Shown piece after piece: positions 1-7,400 of a stretch of 9,265 bases of DNA. A program made the position numbers and the translations under genes. The notes under the pieces are model-generated. The model did not search any database. It was not told the DNA's origin and saw only the letters and a list, made by a program, of their open reading frames with translations. Where the stretch lies: NCBI GenBank assembly GCA_031257735.1, contig JAIROC010000485.1, positions 1-9,265 of the forward strand, read 5' to 3'. Positions within the stretch are counted from its first letter, which is position 1. The number at the start of each line of letters is the position of its first letter. The DNA is from Bacteroidales bacterium. Its GTDB lineage: Bacteria; Bacteroidota; Bacteroidia; Bacteroidales; WCHB1-69.

Positions 1-123
1 GCTCTCTACCTTGTAAAGCGCATCAACAACGGAAAAGTTTCCCTCAAAAACCTGTTTCGTACTTTCTTTTTTGATTCTTGCTTTTGTCTTAAATATCGCG
101 ACATTTTCAGTTTGGGGGAAAAC
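1..123 (-). pseudogene. unrecognised gene fragment, cut by the left window edge
   Basis: The minus strand is open for 41 codons from just after an in-frame stop at 124-126 to the left edge. The translation looks protein-like, containing ENVAIFKTKARIKK followed by QVFEGNFSVVDALYKVES, and the first 60 bases are richer in G+C than the neighbouring barrel gene. There is no ATG in the open part and the frame overlaps the 3' end of the barrel gene, so this is probably the inside of a gene whose 5' end was lost at a rearrangement junction near position 95-110. I do not recognise the family. A plus-strand frame is also open here but gives a less convincing translation. It may be nothing. Confidence 0.25.
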
Positions 124-541
124 TTATTTTCTGATAGTAAGTTTTTATCTGGGAAGGAGTTCTGTCTTCGTCGTACCAACCAATAGCAAAATCAAACGTT
201 AAATAACGATTAGAATTTTTGATATCACAAGCTTTTATTCCAACTGATATTGGTATCTTTCTAATATTTATTGTAACTCCCCCTTCTACATTCATTCCTA
301 TATTACCAATAAAACCCGCTCCTACTCCTGCATAAACATGAAAAAGAGAAGAAACACAGCCAATCAATCCTCCGGATAAATTTAATCTCGCATCTGTCTT
401 AGTTCTAAGAGTACCGAAATAAAAACCTGTCCAATCTTTTACATATCCACCTCTAAACCCATACGGGAATGTACTATTATAAATGAATTGACCGAAAGAA
501 GAGTAGTCAATATCCCAATCCCAATTAATTAAATGTTGGTT
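107..541 (-). pseudogene. outer-membrane beta-barrel protein, 5'-truncated
   Basis: About 143 codons remain. They show alternating aromatic and glycine-rich strands typical of small Bacteroidota outer-membrane barrels: INWDWDIDYSSFGQF, WTGFYFGTLRTKTDARLNLSGG, FHVYAGVGAGF, NVEGGVTINIRKIPISVGIKA and a strand near the end, YLTFDFAIGW, which is also typical. The frame stays open upstream to an ATG at 682, but those first 47 or so codons lie antisense to the traG fragment and do not look like barrel or signal-peptide sequence. I therefore place the real remnant downstream of a junction at about 540. A full member would have a signal peptide and several more strands upstream. It would sit in the outer membrane, and its substrate or partner cannot be told. 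Without its 5' end it is probably not expressed as a working protein. Confidence 0.6.
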
Positions 542-1229
542 TGAACGGATTGTAAACGACAGCGGATTTGTGAAGCTCACAAAATTGACCGCCGACGAAA
601 TCACCGGCACAAAAGAAAATCCGGGACTTGTCGAGAAATATTTTTCACTGTCATTGGAAGACACTACCGTATTGAAAGACATTCAACTGAATCCCGAAGA
701 CATGCGGATAGGGGACAACATTCTTTGTCTGCATACCCTTTCGGAAGTTGAAGACCTGCCCGGAAAAGTCTCAACGGACAATCGTTACGAAAAACTTTCG
801 ACCGACCGCAGCGACTGCCGTCTGTCGTTTGCCGCGCCTGTCGGCGTACTGCTTTCGTGCAACCATCTTTACAATCAGTTTATTTTCATTGACGACAGTG
901 TCGAAAACCTCAAGAAATTTGAACGACAGGCGCGTAACATGCATTCGCTGTCGAGGTACAGCCGTTCAAATCAGATTAATAAACAGTGGATTGAGCAGTA
1001 TCTGAACGAAGCGCACTCGCTGGGATTGACTTCCGTTCGCTGCCACTGTAACGTGATGGCATGGAGCGACGACCGCGAGGAACTGCAAAAGATTAAAAAC
1101 GACACAGGCAGTCAGTTAGCGCTCATGGAATGTCGTCCGCGACACAACACCGTCGATACGCCAATGCTGTATTGGGCTGGTATTCCCGCTAATTCCCGTA
1201 TCAGTAATGCAACTTACTTGCATTACTGA
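540..1229 (+). pseudogene. traG: TraG conjugation ATPase, internal fragment
   Basis: The translation strongly resembles the middle N-terminal part of the Bacteroides conjugative-transposon TraG (VirB4-like ATPase that powers the mating-pair secretion channel). It starts at FERIVNDSGFVKL and includes EKYFSLS, LCLHTLSEVEDLPG, DRSDCRLSFAAPVG, RNMHSLSRYSRSNQINK, YLNEAHSLGLTSVRCHCNVM and LALMECRPRHNT. Similarity stops at YWAGIPAN (about 1193). The last 11 codons are foreign and run into the inverted repeat. The native N-terminus and the whole ATPase core with Walker A and B are absent, so it cannot work as an ATPase. There are no internal stops or frameshifts, so the capture looks recent. Upstream in frame there is no good start; a GTG at 567 is internal to the homologous region. 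It is G+C-richer than its surroundings, which fits transfer or rearrangement. The family call is made from memory of TraG, not from a search. Confidence 0.85.
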
Positions 1230-1231
1230 TA
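1199..1231. repeat. perfect 14-bp inverted repeat, possible terminator or element end
   Basis: The arms TATCAGTAATGCAA (1199-1212) and TTGCATTACTGATA (1218-1231) are exact reverse complements around the 5-nt loop CTTAC. The hairpin begins about 5 nt after traG similarity ends and stops 2 nt past the stop codon of the small membrane gene. It therefore lies between two converging frames, where a two-way terminator would sit. Neither strand has a T-run after the stem, so factor-independent termination is unproven. Its place exactly at the traG breakpoint also allows an insertion or transposon end. Confidence 0.9.
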
Positions 1232-1233
1232 GG

Positions 1234-1797
1234 TTATTTGACTAAATTAAGAATTTGTTCTGTATGTAATTCTATAATTTTTGCTATAGGACCAACTAAA
1301 TCATCATCCGAGCAAATTTCACAGTCAGTATTCCCTTCTACACACTTAATATATGCTTTCATTTTATTTTTAAACCTTTCCAATTGAAATATAAGAGAAT
1401 CTGATTTAATAATATTTTTATTTAATTCATCAATATAATTCAGTCTAAGAGCCAACACTTTTAATTGTTCGACATAACCTCCGTTAATACTTGGATCGCA
1501 TGTACTACTACTGTTATTTTTACTGTAGATTTCATTTGATGTTATTTGTCTCCTAATTTGGTCAATTTCAACATAAATGTCTGCAACTTGTTTGCGGTTT
1601 TCAATTATCAAATCAATTTTTCGCTCAAATTGCACTTCTCGTTTGAATTTAAAATATTCCCATGCCCAAGCAATTATAATACCAACCACAGCATAAATTA
1701 TTGTTTTAATTAAATAATTTTTCCAGATCATAATTGTTTTAACTAAATAATTTTTCCAGTTCATAATTGTTTTAACTAAATAATTTTTCCAGTTCAT
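1234..1797 (-). CDS. small single-pass membrane protein with triplicated N-terminus
   Basis: The protein is 187 aa and I do not recognise a family. Residues 1-33 are three tandem 11-residue copies: MNWKNYLVKTI twice, then MIWKNYLIKTI. A membrane segment follows at about 33-48 (IYAVVGIIIAWAWEYF), then a basic edge (KFKREVQFERK). The rest is a charged, helix-rich, coiled-coil-like region with a polar loop around 90-107 (SSSTCDPSING). Four cysteines (C100, C152, C159, C162) lie in the soluble part. The third ATG (1731) is probably the ancestral start, with the two upstream copies added by duplication. It starts 5 nt after the stop of the zinc-ribbon/OmpA gene, so the two are surely co-transcribed and may act in one membrane complex. 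Before the ATG there is only an A-rich stretch. The orientation of the soluble part cannot be decided. Confidence 0.75.
   Translation of the reverse strand: MNWKNYLVKTIMNWKNYLVKTIMIWKNYLIKTIIYAVVGIIIAWAWEYFKFKREVQFERKIDLIIENRKQVADIYVEIDQIRRQITSNEIYSKNNSSSTCDPSINGGYVEQLKVLALRLNYIDELNKNIIKSDSLIFQLERFKNKMKAYIKCVEGNTDCEICSDDDLVGPIAKIIELHTEQILNLVK
1699..1797 (-). repeat. 33-bp tandem repeat, three copies, each with an ATG
   Basis: The two copies nearest the annotated start (1732-1764 and 1765-1797) are identical. The third (1699-1731) differs by a few substitutions. Each copy begins with ATG and encodes 11 residues, so gain or loss of a copy keeps the frame and leaves an ATG at the front. The identity of the two outer copies points to a recent duplication. 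Confidence 0.92.
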
Positions 1798-1802
1798 ACG
1801 TT

Positions 1803-3734
1803 TTATTTTTTTATTATATATGATATTTTAACTGTTACTTTTCTGTGTTCTCCACCAATATTTACACCGTCCGGTGCATCAATTGCGTTTTTTGAAAATT
1901 GAACTTGCATGAAATAAATTTTAAATTCCAATCCTATTTTTAGTAATTCCTCTATTTGACAAGCTCTTAGTATTGCAAGTCGATAGTCATTTATTATTGT
2001 TTTTGCATCAATATTAAATGAACAGCGAGGGTATTTTTTTTGGGGATTATATGGTATTCCCGAATTTGGGATTCCATCAGCAAAACCAGTGATATCTATT
2101 GATATGATTTTATTTTCTTTTTGTTCTATTTTATCTATAATAGATATGATATTATTAGAAAATAGGACCATATTTTCATGGAGATGGTTGCCTTTTTCAT
2201 AATTTTTTAATTCGTGCATATCTTCTTTAAGTGGTTTTCCATATGGATTATATGGTGCCTTTTGAGTAGTATGCTGCGGATCCGCACGGGGATTTAACCA
2301 TTCATCGTCATTTCCTTTTTTTTGCGCAAAGAGAATAGATGAATTCAATAATATTAATACTGTAAAAAATCGCTTCATAGCATTTAGTGTAATTTTTTTT
2401 AATATTTTATTTATCACTATTAATCCTACTGAAAACACAAATGAAAACACAAATAGGAATCCTATCGGATTTGCATAATCTAATTTTAACATGTAATGTA
2501 TAAGATTAATAATTAGCCATGCCCCAAAAAATGACAATAAGAAATAAAATACGTACATCAATGTTGACACAGTAACGCTTCTGCATGCTAAAGTGTCGTC
2601 TTTAGAGTATAATACAAATAAAAATATTCTCTTAAATCCAATGGATAAATCTGTAATTTTTTTCCATTTTCTATATGTTAATATTGATATAATCAAAAGA
2701 AGAAAACAAGAAATAAAGCACAACAATAAAAATAGAGCCCAATGGGATATATCCATTGTCCAAAAGTCTCCACTCAACCAAAGTCCTTCCATGCGATAAG
2801 ATATTTTATTTGTTATTTCTGATAAAAAAAATGTCAATACAATAATAAATATAACTCGCATAAATCTAAATAATATTAAGACTGCCCGATAAATTGTATC
2901 TTTAATGAGTTTGAAAACTTCATCAAAAATAATGGTCAATATTTGATAAATTAAGTTAGATACGATTTTAATACCCTGAGTAACCATTTTTGTAATATTC
3001 CCCATGTTTGTATAAATAATGGATACTATAAATGAATTAGATTGTATATTATTTGGAGTATCAGGAATGTTATATGACTTAACTTTTAATTCGCGAATAA
3101 GAGATATTGAAATGGATATCACAGATACCAAGCCTAAAACAAAAGCAACAAATATTCGCCTATATCTGTAGATTAATTCAAAATAGTCGTAAACAGATTG
3201 AAGTGTAGCACTCTCTAATCTTTGATTCTTACAAATTAAGATTATTGTTGGAAAAATTAAATGCAAAAATGTTATAAAAATACTGATAATAATTGTTATA
3301 ACTATCAAATATGACCCTTTATTCAGTCGATTCAAATGAACAGCATCTTGAAAACCTAACCCTATTGAAGACAAAATTGGAATTGTTATCATTATTGTCG
3401 AAATAACAAGCAAAATTTCTCTTATTTCAGTCAAATAATCCGGTAAATTATAATTTGTAATAGCACAAATTAACATTGTTGGAATAGTCAGCATTAGTGC
3501 ATTAAACAATTCTCTTGTTCTATGCCTTAAAATAATCGTCAACAAAAACCATGAGAATATCCAAAAAAGAGGCGTGAATAAATCCTTAAAAGAAAAGGGT
3601 CTCAAATAGTAAAACGCCAATAATATAACTACTATAAATAAAAATGGAATATAAGCAGGAAAAAAATTCTTTCCACATTTTGGACATATTGTATCCAAAT
3701 TACAATTAGTATCATGTCCACAGCGTAGTTTCAT
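1803..3734 (-). CDS. zinc-ribbon, polytopic membrane and OmpA-like protein
   Basis: The protein is 643 aa. Residues 5-21 form a likely zinc ribbon (C5, C11, C17, C20, ending CPKCG). About ten to twelve hydrophobic membrane segments follow between residues 28 and 445. A second signal-peptide-like stretch lies at 453-471 (MKRFFTVLILLNSSILFAQ). After a proline-rich linker (KAPYNPYGKPLKED), residues about 520-643 resemble the OmpA/MotB peptidoglycan-binding fold: IISIDITGFADG, then NDYRLAILRACQIEELL, then EHRKVTVKIS. That suggests a cytoplasmic zinc ribbon, a membrane body and a periplasmic domain holding the cell wall. The start at 3734 is supported by the zinc ribbon directly after it and a purine-rich AAAAAGAT before the ATG. 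It forms an operon with the small membrane gene downstream. An internal start at M453 (position 2378) could give a separate exported OmpA-like protein, or the gene may be a fusion. The family is not recognised and the function is unknown. Confidence 0.8.
   Translation of the reverse strand: MKLRCGHDTNCNLDTICPKCGKNFFPAYIPFLFIVVILLAFYYLRPFSFKDLFTPLFWIFSWFLLTIILRHRTRELFNALMLTIPTMLICAITNYNLPDYLTEIREILLVISTIMITIPILSSIGLGFQDAVHLNRLNKGSYLIVITIIISIFITFLHLIFPTIILICKNQRLESATLQSVYDYFELIYRYRRIFVAFVLGLVSVISISISLIRELKVKSYNIPDTPNNIQSNSFIVSIIYTNMGNITKMVTQGIKIVSNLIYQILTIIFDEVFKLIKDTIYRAVLILFRFMRVIFIIVLTFFLSEITNKISYRMEGLWLSGDFWTMDISHWALFLLLCFISCFLLLIISILTYRKWKKITDLSIGFKRIFLFVLYSKDDTLACRSVTVSTLMYVFYFLLSFFGAWLIINLIHYMLKLDYANPIGFLFVFSFVFSVGLIVINKILKKITLNAMKRFFTVLILLNSSILFAQKKGNDDEWLNPRADPQHTTQKAPYNPYGKPLKEDMHELKNYEKGNHLHENMVLFSNNIISIIDKIEQKENKIISIDITGFADGIPNSGIPYNPQKKYPRCSFNIDAKTIINDYRLAILRACQIEELLKIGLEFKIYFMQVQFSKNAIDAPDGVNIGGEHRKVTVKISYIIKK
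2431..2454 (-). repeat. 12-bp direct tandem duplication inside the OmpA-fusion gene
   Basis: The 12-mer GAAAACACAAAT (plus strand) occurs twice in a row. On the coding strand it gives FVFSFVFS, near residues 428-435, within a membrane segment just before the signal-like stretch. It keeps the frame and lengthens the segment by four residues. Confidence 0.85.
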
Positions 3735-3867
3735 ATCTTTTTATTCTGTTGTTATATTTCTCTTAATGCTTGAAATCTCGCAAAATAACCGCCAATATAT
3801 ATAATTGTGCTTGTCATAGTAACTGTGTCTACAAGCTAACATTAACAATGAACTATATCCTTGCCCA
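3735..3867. other. AT-rich leader upstream of the membrane-gene pair
   Basis: This stretch must hold the promoter of the zinc-ribbon gene if that pair is transcribed on its own. On the minus strand it contains TATATATT and TATTTTG tracts that only loosely resemble the Bacteroidota -7 element (TAnnTTTG), so I do not call a promoter. I see no RNA gene or strong hairpin in it. Confidence 0.3.
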
Positions 3868-4272
3868 CACAACTTGTATTTCCACGAAAACCACTTCATT
3901 TCTATTCCCGACTTCGGCCGCCTCAAATCCGACTTCGACATTGTCTTCATCGACCGCAGCATTCCGTTAATTGATTGCCATTTTCCGTTGAACGACCACA
4001 ATTTCTCACATTTTGCAACTCGAAATTGCGTTTTCAAACGAGGATTTTGCTTTTGCCAATCGGGAACTTGCGTTCTGTAATTGCGGTGTTCTGTTGTCTG
4101 ACCACAAAATCCGTCCATTTTTGACACGACGTCGAAATTACGGACAGGAATATGGTTATCTGCGACCGCAATATTTCATTCAAAAACAGAAAAGTCCCTT
4201 TGACAAATCCCAATATGCCTGTCTCCGACCGGTAACATTGTGGTTAGCGACAGCATCATCCTGTTATTTCTC
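3868..4272 (+). repeat. degenerate 21-bp minisatellite, about 18 units
   Basis: A GAC, GAT, AAC or AAT triplet recurs at the end of each unit. These triplets end at 3891, 3912, 3933, 3954, 3975, 3996, 4039, 4060, 4081, 4102, 4125, 4145, 4166, 4187, 4208, 4229 and 4251. Spacings are 21 bp with a few of 20, 22 or 23, and one double unit of 43. Read on the plus strand the units give heptapeptides such as FDIVFID, RSIPLID, CHFPLND and EDFAFAN. The 20, 22 and 23 bp steps change the reading frame, and in-frame stops occur, so it does not encode one protein. The base sequence of units has drifted widely apart from the end triplet and a frequent AAT-ATT-like core. It fills most of the spacer between the STAND gene and the membrane pair and is G+C-richer than both. 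Its function is unknown. Confidence 0.75.
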
Positions 4273-4473
4273 CTTTTTCGACTTGTTACGACAGGGAAAA
4301 TGCTGTTTCAATTCTTCTGTAATCAATACGGCGTTGGGAAGTTTCCGTTTCACGGCCTCTTTACTTGTGTCGTAGTAAGTAAGTCCCGCCACATACGCCT
4401 CGCTGCCGGCGCAATGGATATTTTTAACATATTCGGCAGGACGAAGTTTCGCATTACAAATGCTTATATTCAT
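4264..4473 (-). CDS. unrecognised 69-codon open frame, possibly a gene fragment
   Basis: The minus strand encodes MNISICNAKLRPAEYV, then HCAGSEAYVAGLTYYDTSKE, then KRKLPNAVLITEELKQHF and a basic lysine-rich end. Residue composition and codon choice look like real coding sequence and are G+C-richer than the STAND gene. I do not recognise a family. The frame is open upstream of the ATG into the 3' end of the STAND gene (reading VRKPAAVMNIS), so it may instead be the 3' part of a longer gene cut at about 4490. Its last codons overlap the final unit of the 21-bp array. No ribosome-binding site is evident. It could also be a chance open frame. Confidence 0.35.
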   Translation of the reverse strand: MNISICNAKLRPAEYVKNIHCAGSEAYVAGLTYYDTSKEAVKRKLPNAVLITEELKQHFPCRNKSKKEK

Positions 4474-4495
4474 GACTGCCGCAGGTTTTCGGACA

Positions 4496-7400
4496 CTATA
4501 TATTTTCGTCCCTTATCACTGTTAAATCTGGCATTTTATCAAAGAATGTCGAACTTAATTTTGACAATGTGTTACCTTTAATAATTAATGTTTCAAGATG
4601 TTGTAATGATAGAATGGAATCGGGGAGAAATTCCAATTTCAAATTTGATAAATCAAGTTTAGTACAAGATGAATTTTTCAATATGAATTCGTCAAAAGTT
4701 TGTAATACCTGTTCTTCAAAATTATCGGCAGGTGCAAAAACAGGATTTGTTTGACCTTCGTTCTGATAGACACCAATAATTCGAACCGAGAAAGTGGAAT
4801 TAATCGGTTTGATTTTTCTTAAAATATAAAGCAAATATTCTTTATCTTTGTCAAATGTGTTTTTATGCAAAAGTCCATCAATATATCCATCTCTATTGAA
4901 ATAGGTAAGGAAAAAACCATAATTATAAATAAGTTTCAATTTGCAATCAAGAGGGGTGAATTTTGAAATTGTTTCCATATCAATTTTATTTAACCTGCTT
5001 ATATTAATAGTGTTTTCTGCATTTTTAATTTCTCTCTCTTGCTTTTCAAGCCATTCCATGAATTTTTGTTTTTTATTTTCTTCACAGGTATTGGCATATA
5101 ATTTAGCGGTATTATGGTACTCTTTTATCTTATCTATATTTTCAAACATTTTTTTGTTTGCTTTTGCAATAAGAAGATGTGCCATATTATTATTAAAATA
5201 AAATTTATTTTTATTTGACTGAGTATCCATTCTTTTATAAAATATTTCGGCATATTCGAACATGTTCAATACATCATCATCCTCTTTTAATATGATACTT
5301 TTTTCTCCAAATTCTTTATAAAAAGTTCCAAGTTGCATCCAATTTACTTCACCTGAACTATCAAAATAATGCAAATATGTATTTGTTATTGCGTCAATTT
5401 TCTCCTTTGAGAAACTATTATATGAGCAGAGATTAAACGTTCTGGATATCTCTAAAATATTTTCGATAATTTGATGATTTTTATTATTCTGTTGAAATGC
5501 CTCAAACGCTTTAGTTAAAAAAGAGTCAAGTTTTTTACGATTGTGGATATTATCAGTCAGATGCTCGTTAATGAATATTTTTAAGGCTTTTGTATATGTG
5601 TTTTCATATAAATAATATTTCTTTGTGTCTTTATTAAGAGAATTTAACAATTTTGTTTTTGTTGTAAGTAATTGTTTGTTTTCTGTTTTTAGATATGCTT
5701 GATTAAGTAATGTAAATGAATCATTTATATGATGTTTTTTAAACAATAACCATGCATTCAATTTATAAAATCGGTATAAATTGTTTTTAACTGTCCCTAT
5801 TAACTTTTGCTGTTCTTCATTATCGCCTTTAGGAATTAGTAATCGTTTTTTATCTATCTTCTCTTGTCCCAAAACTAATTTTAAATACTCATATGTGAAT
5901 TCAATAGCTTTCTCCACATTCAATAATGCTTCATTATATTCTTTTGCCTCAGAAAGTAGATTAGACAATTTATAAAATATTTCAGCTTTTTTCATGTCAT
6001 CATTGTCTATGCTATTTAATTCGGTAAGTGCGGCTTTTATTTTTGTGAAATTATTATATTTATCAACAAGTGAACAATATTGTGAGACCTTATTAATATA
6101 ATTTTCTAATAAGGTGAGTTTTAAATCTATCTTTTCACAGACGGGTTCAAAAAATACATAAGAGGACAGATAATATTTATTGAGATTATTATTATTATTT
6201 TCTTTCATTATTTTATAGAATTGGTTTGCGATTTTCACCCGTTCTTCTGTAGTAAATTTATAATTATGCCAAATAGATAGACGAGATTCTTTCAAAAAAG
6301 AATATAGTTCATCATCCGATTGTGTTTGTAAAATATCTTTGCACTTATAAATAATATAAATATCACAAATAGTCTTGTCATCGTTATATTTTTCTAAAAT
6401 CCAATCAATTATCTTACTTTTGTCAGCAACATTTTCCAATAAATAAGAGTCATTGTTTTTAACAATATTAACTATCAAATCCTCATAATCTCTATATTTG
6501 TCGTTCTTTAATTCATTAAAATTGTTTTGCTTGATTAGTGTAGTAAAAATCTCTTCATGAATCAATTTGTTTTGTTCGTTTCGTTTTTTATCATTTGTGT
6601 TTTTTGCTACAATCGCCAAAGCTTTCAACAAATTTTTCAGACATCCGTCATAATCTTGTTTTACTTCGCGTAAGCATACTCCATAATCAGTGATTACATC
6701 ATAACGCTCGCTAATATTTGTTTCTTTTATTGCGCTACTAAAATATTTAAGCGCTTCGCAATAATCGTGTTTTGAATAAAAATGAATTCCCAAATTCAAG
6801 ATAACGTTATAGTGCTCAGGACTCATTTTACTTACCTTTGATAAAAAAGCATTAGCTTTATATTCGTCCCCAATTGTATTATAGAAATCCGCCAAATCAT
6901 TATAAAACAAAACATTTTTGAATTCATAAATTTCAAGTTTTGTATAATCGCGATACAATAAATGGCGTGTATCTTTTATTAATGATTCTAATTGTTTTTG
7001 ACAATCCTCTTTAGGAACATCATTTATTTGTTTGTTTAAATCATTTATTTGCTGAATATATATCAATACAAGTTCATGAACAGGTATAATATAGGATTCT
7101 ATTTTACTTTTGACAAGACGTTTTTGTGTCTTTTGTTGTTGCTTAATTTCATCGAAATCTATAAAACTTCTATTTTCTATTGCTTTTTTATAGCAATCTA
7201 TTATTTTCGATAGTTCTTTCTTTTGATGTTTGAAAATATGTCCTTTTTCTAAATAATATTTGTATATTTCTTTTGTGTTGAATCTTTGATTCTGTTCACA
7301 ATTAGTTTTATATTGTTCTAACGATTCTTCCGCTTTGGGGTATTGTTTTTGTTTCCTATATTCAATTGCCATATAATAATCAAAATCTTCGGCAATAATA

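Noticed and set aside
748..1005. 85-codon plus-strand frame inside the traG fragment
   Set aside because: It overlaps the clearly TraG-like frame in another phase and has shadow-like arginine/serine/threonine-rich content.
1199..1231. Calling the hairpin a confirmed intrinsic terminator
   Set aside because: The stem is perfect, but neither side is followed by a T-run and the stem is AT-rich, so termination is only one of several readings.
2275..2286. 12-bp palindrome TGCGGATCCGCA
   Set aside because: It lies inside the coding region of the OmpA-fusion gene (residues around RADP), is short, and has no second copy or context suggesting a binding site.
3735..3867. Bacteroidota-type promoter for the membrane pair
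   Set aside because: Only near matches to TAnnTTTG are present, and in such AT-rich DNA they are expected by chance.
3741..4127. 128-codon minus-strand open frame across the 21-bp repeats
   Set aside because: It is open only because of the repeat composition. Its translation is low-quality, rich in K, S and W without a fold-like pattern, and it lies antisense to the repeat units.
3868..4272. Regular repeats suggesting a CRISPR array
   Set aside because: There is no constant repeat separated by unique spacers. The units are contiguous, 20-23 bp, and all drift together, and no cas gene is near.
4013..4581. Two plus-strand open frames of 113-120 codons
   Set aside because: They run through the repeat array and then antisense to the 69-codon frame and the STAND 3' end. 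Their later parts look like reverse-strand translation of coding sequence.
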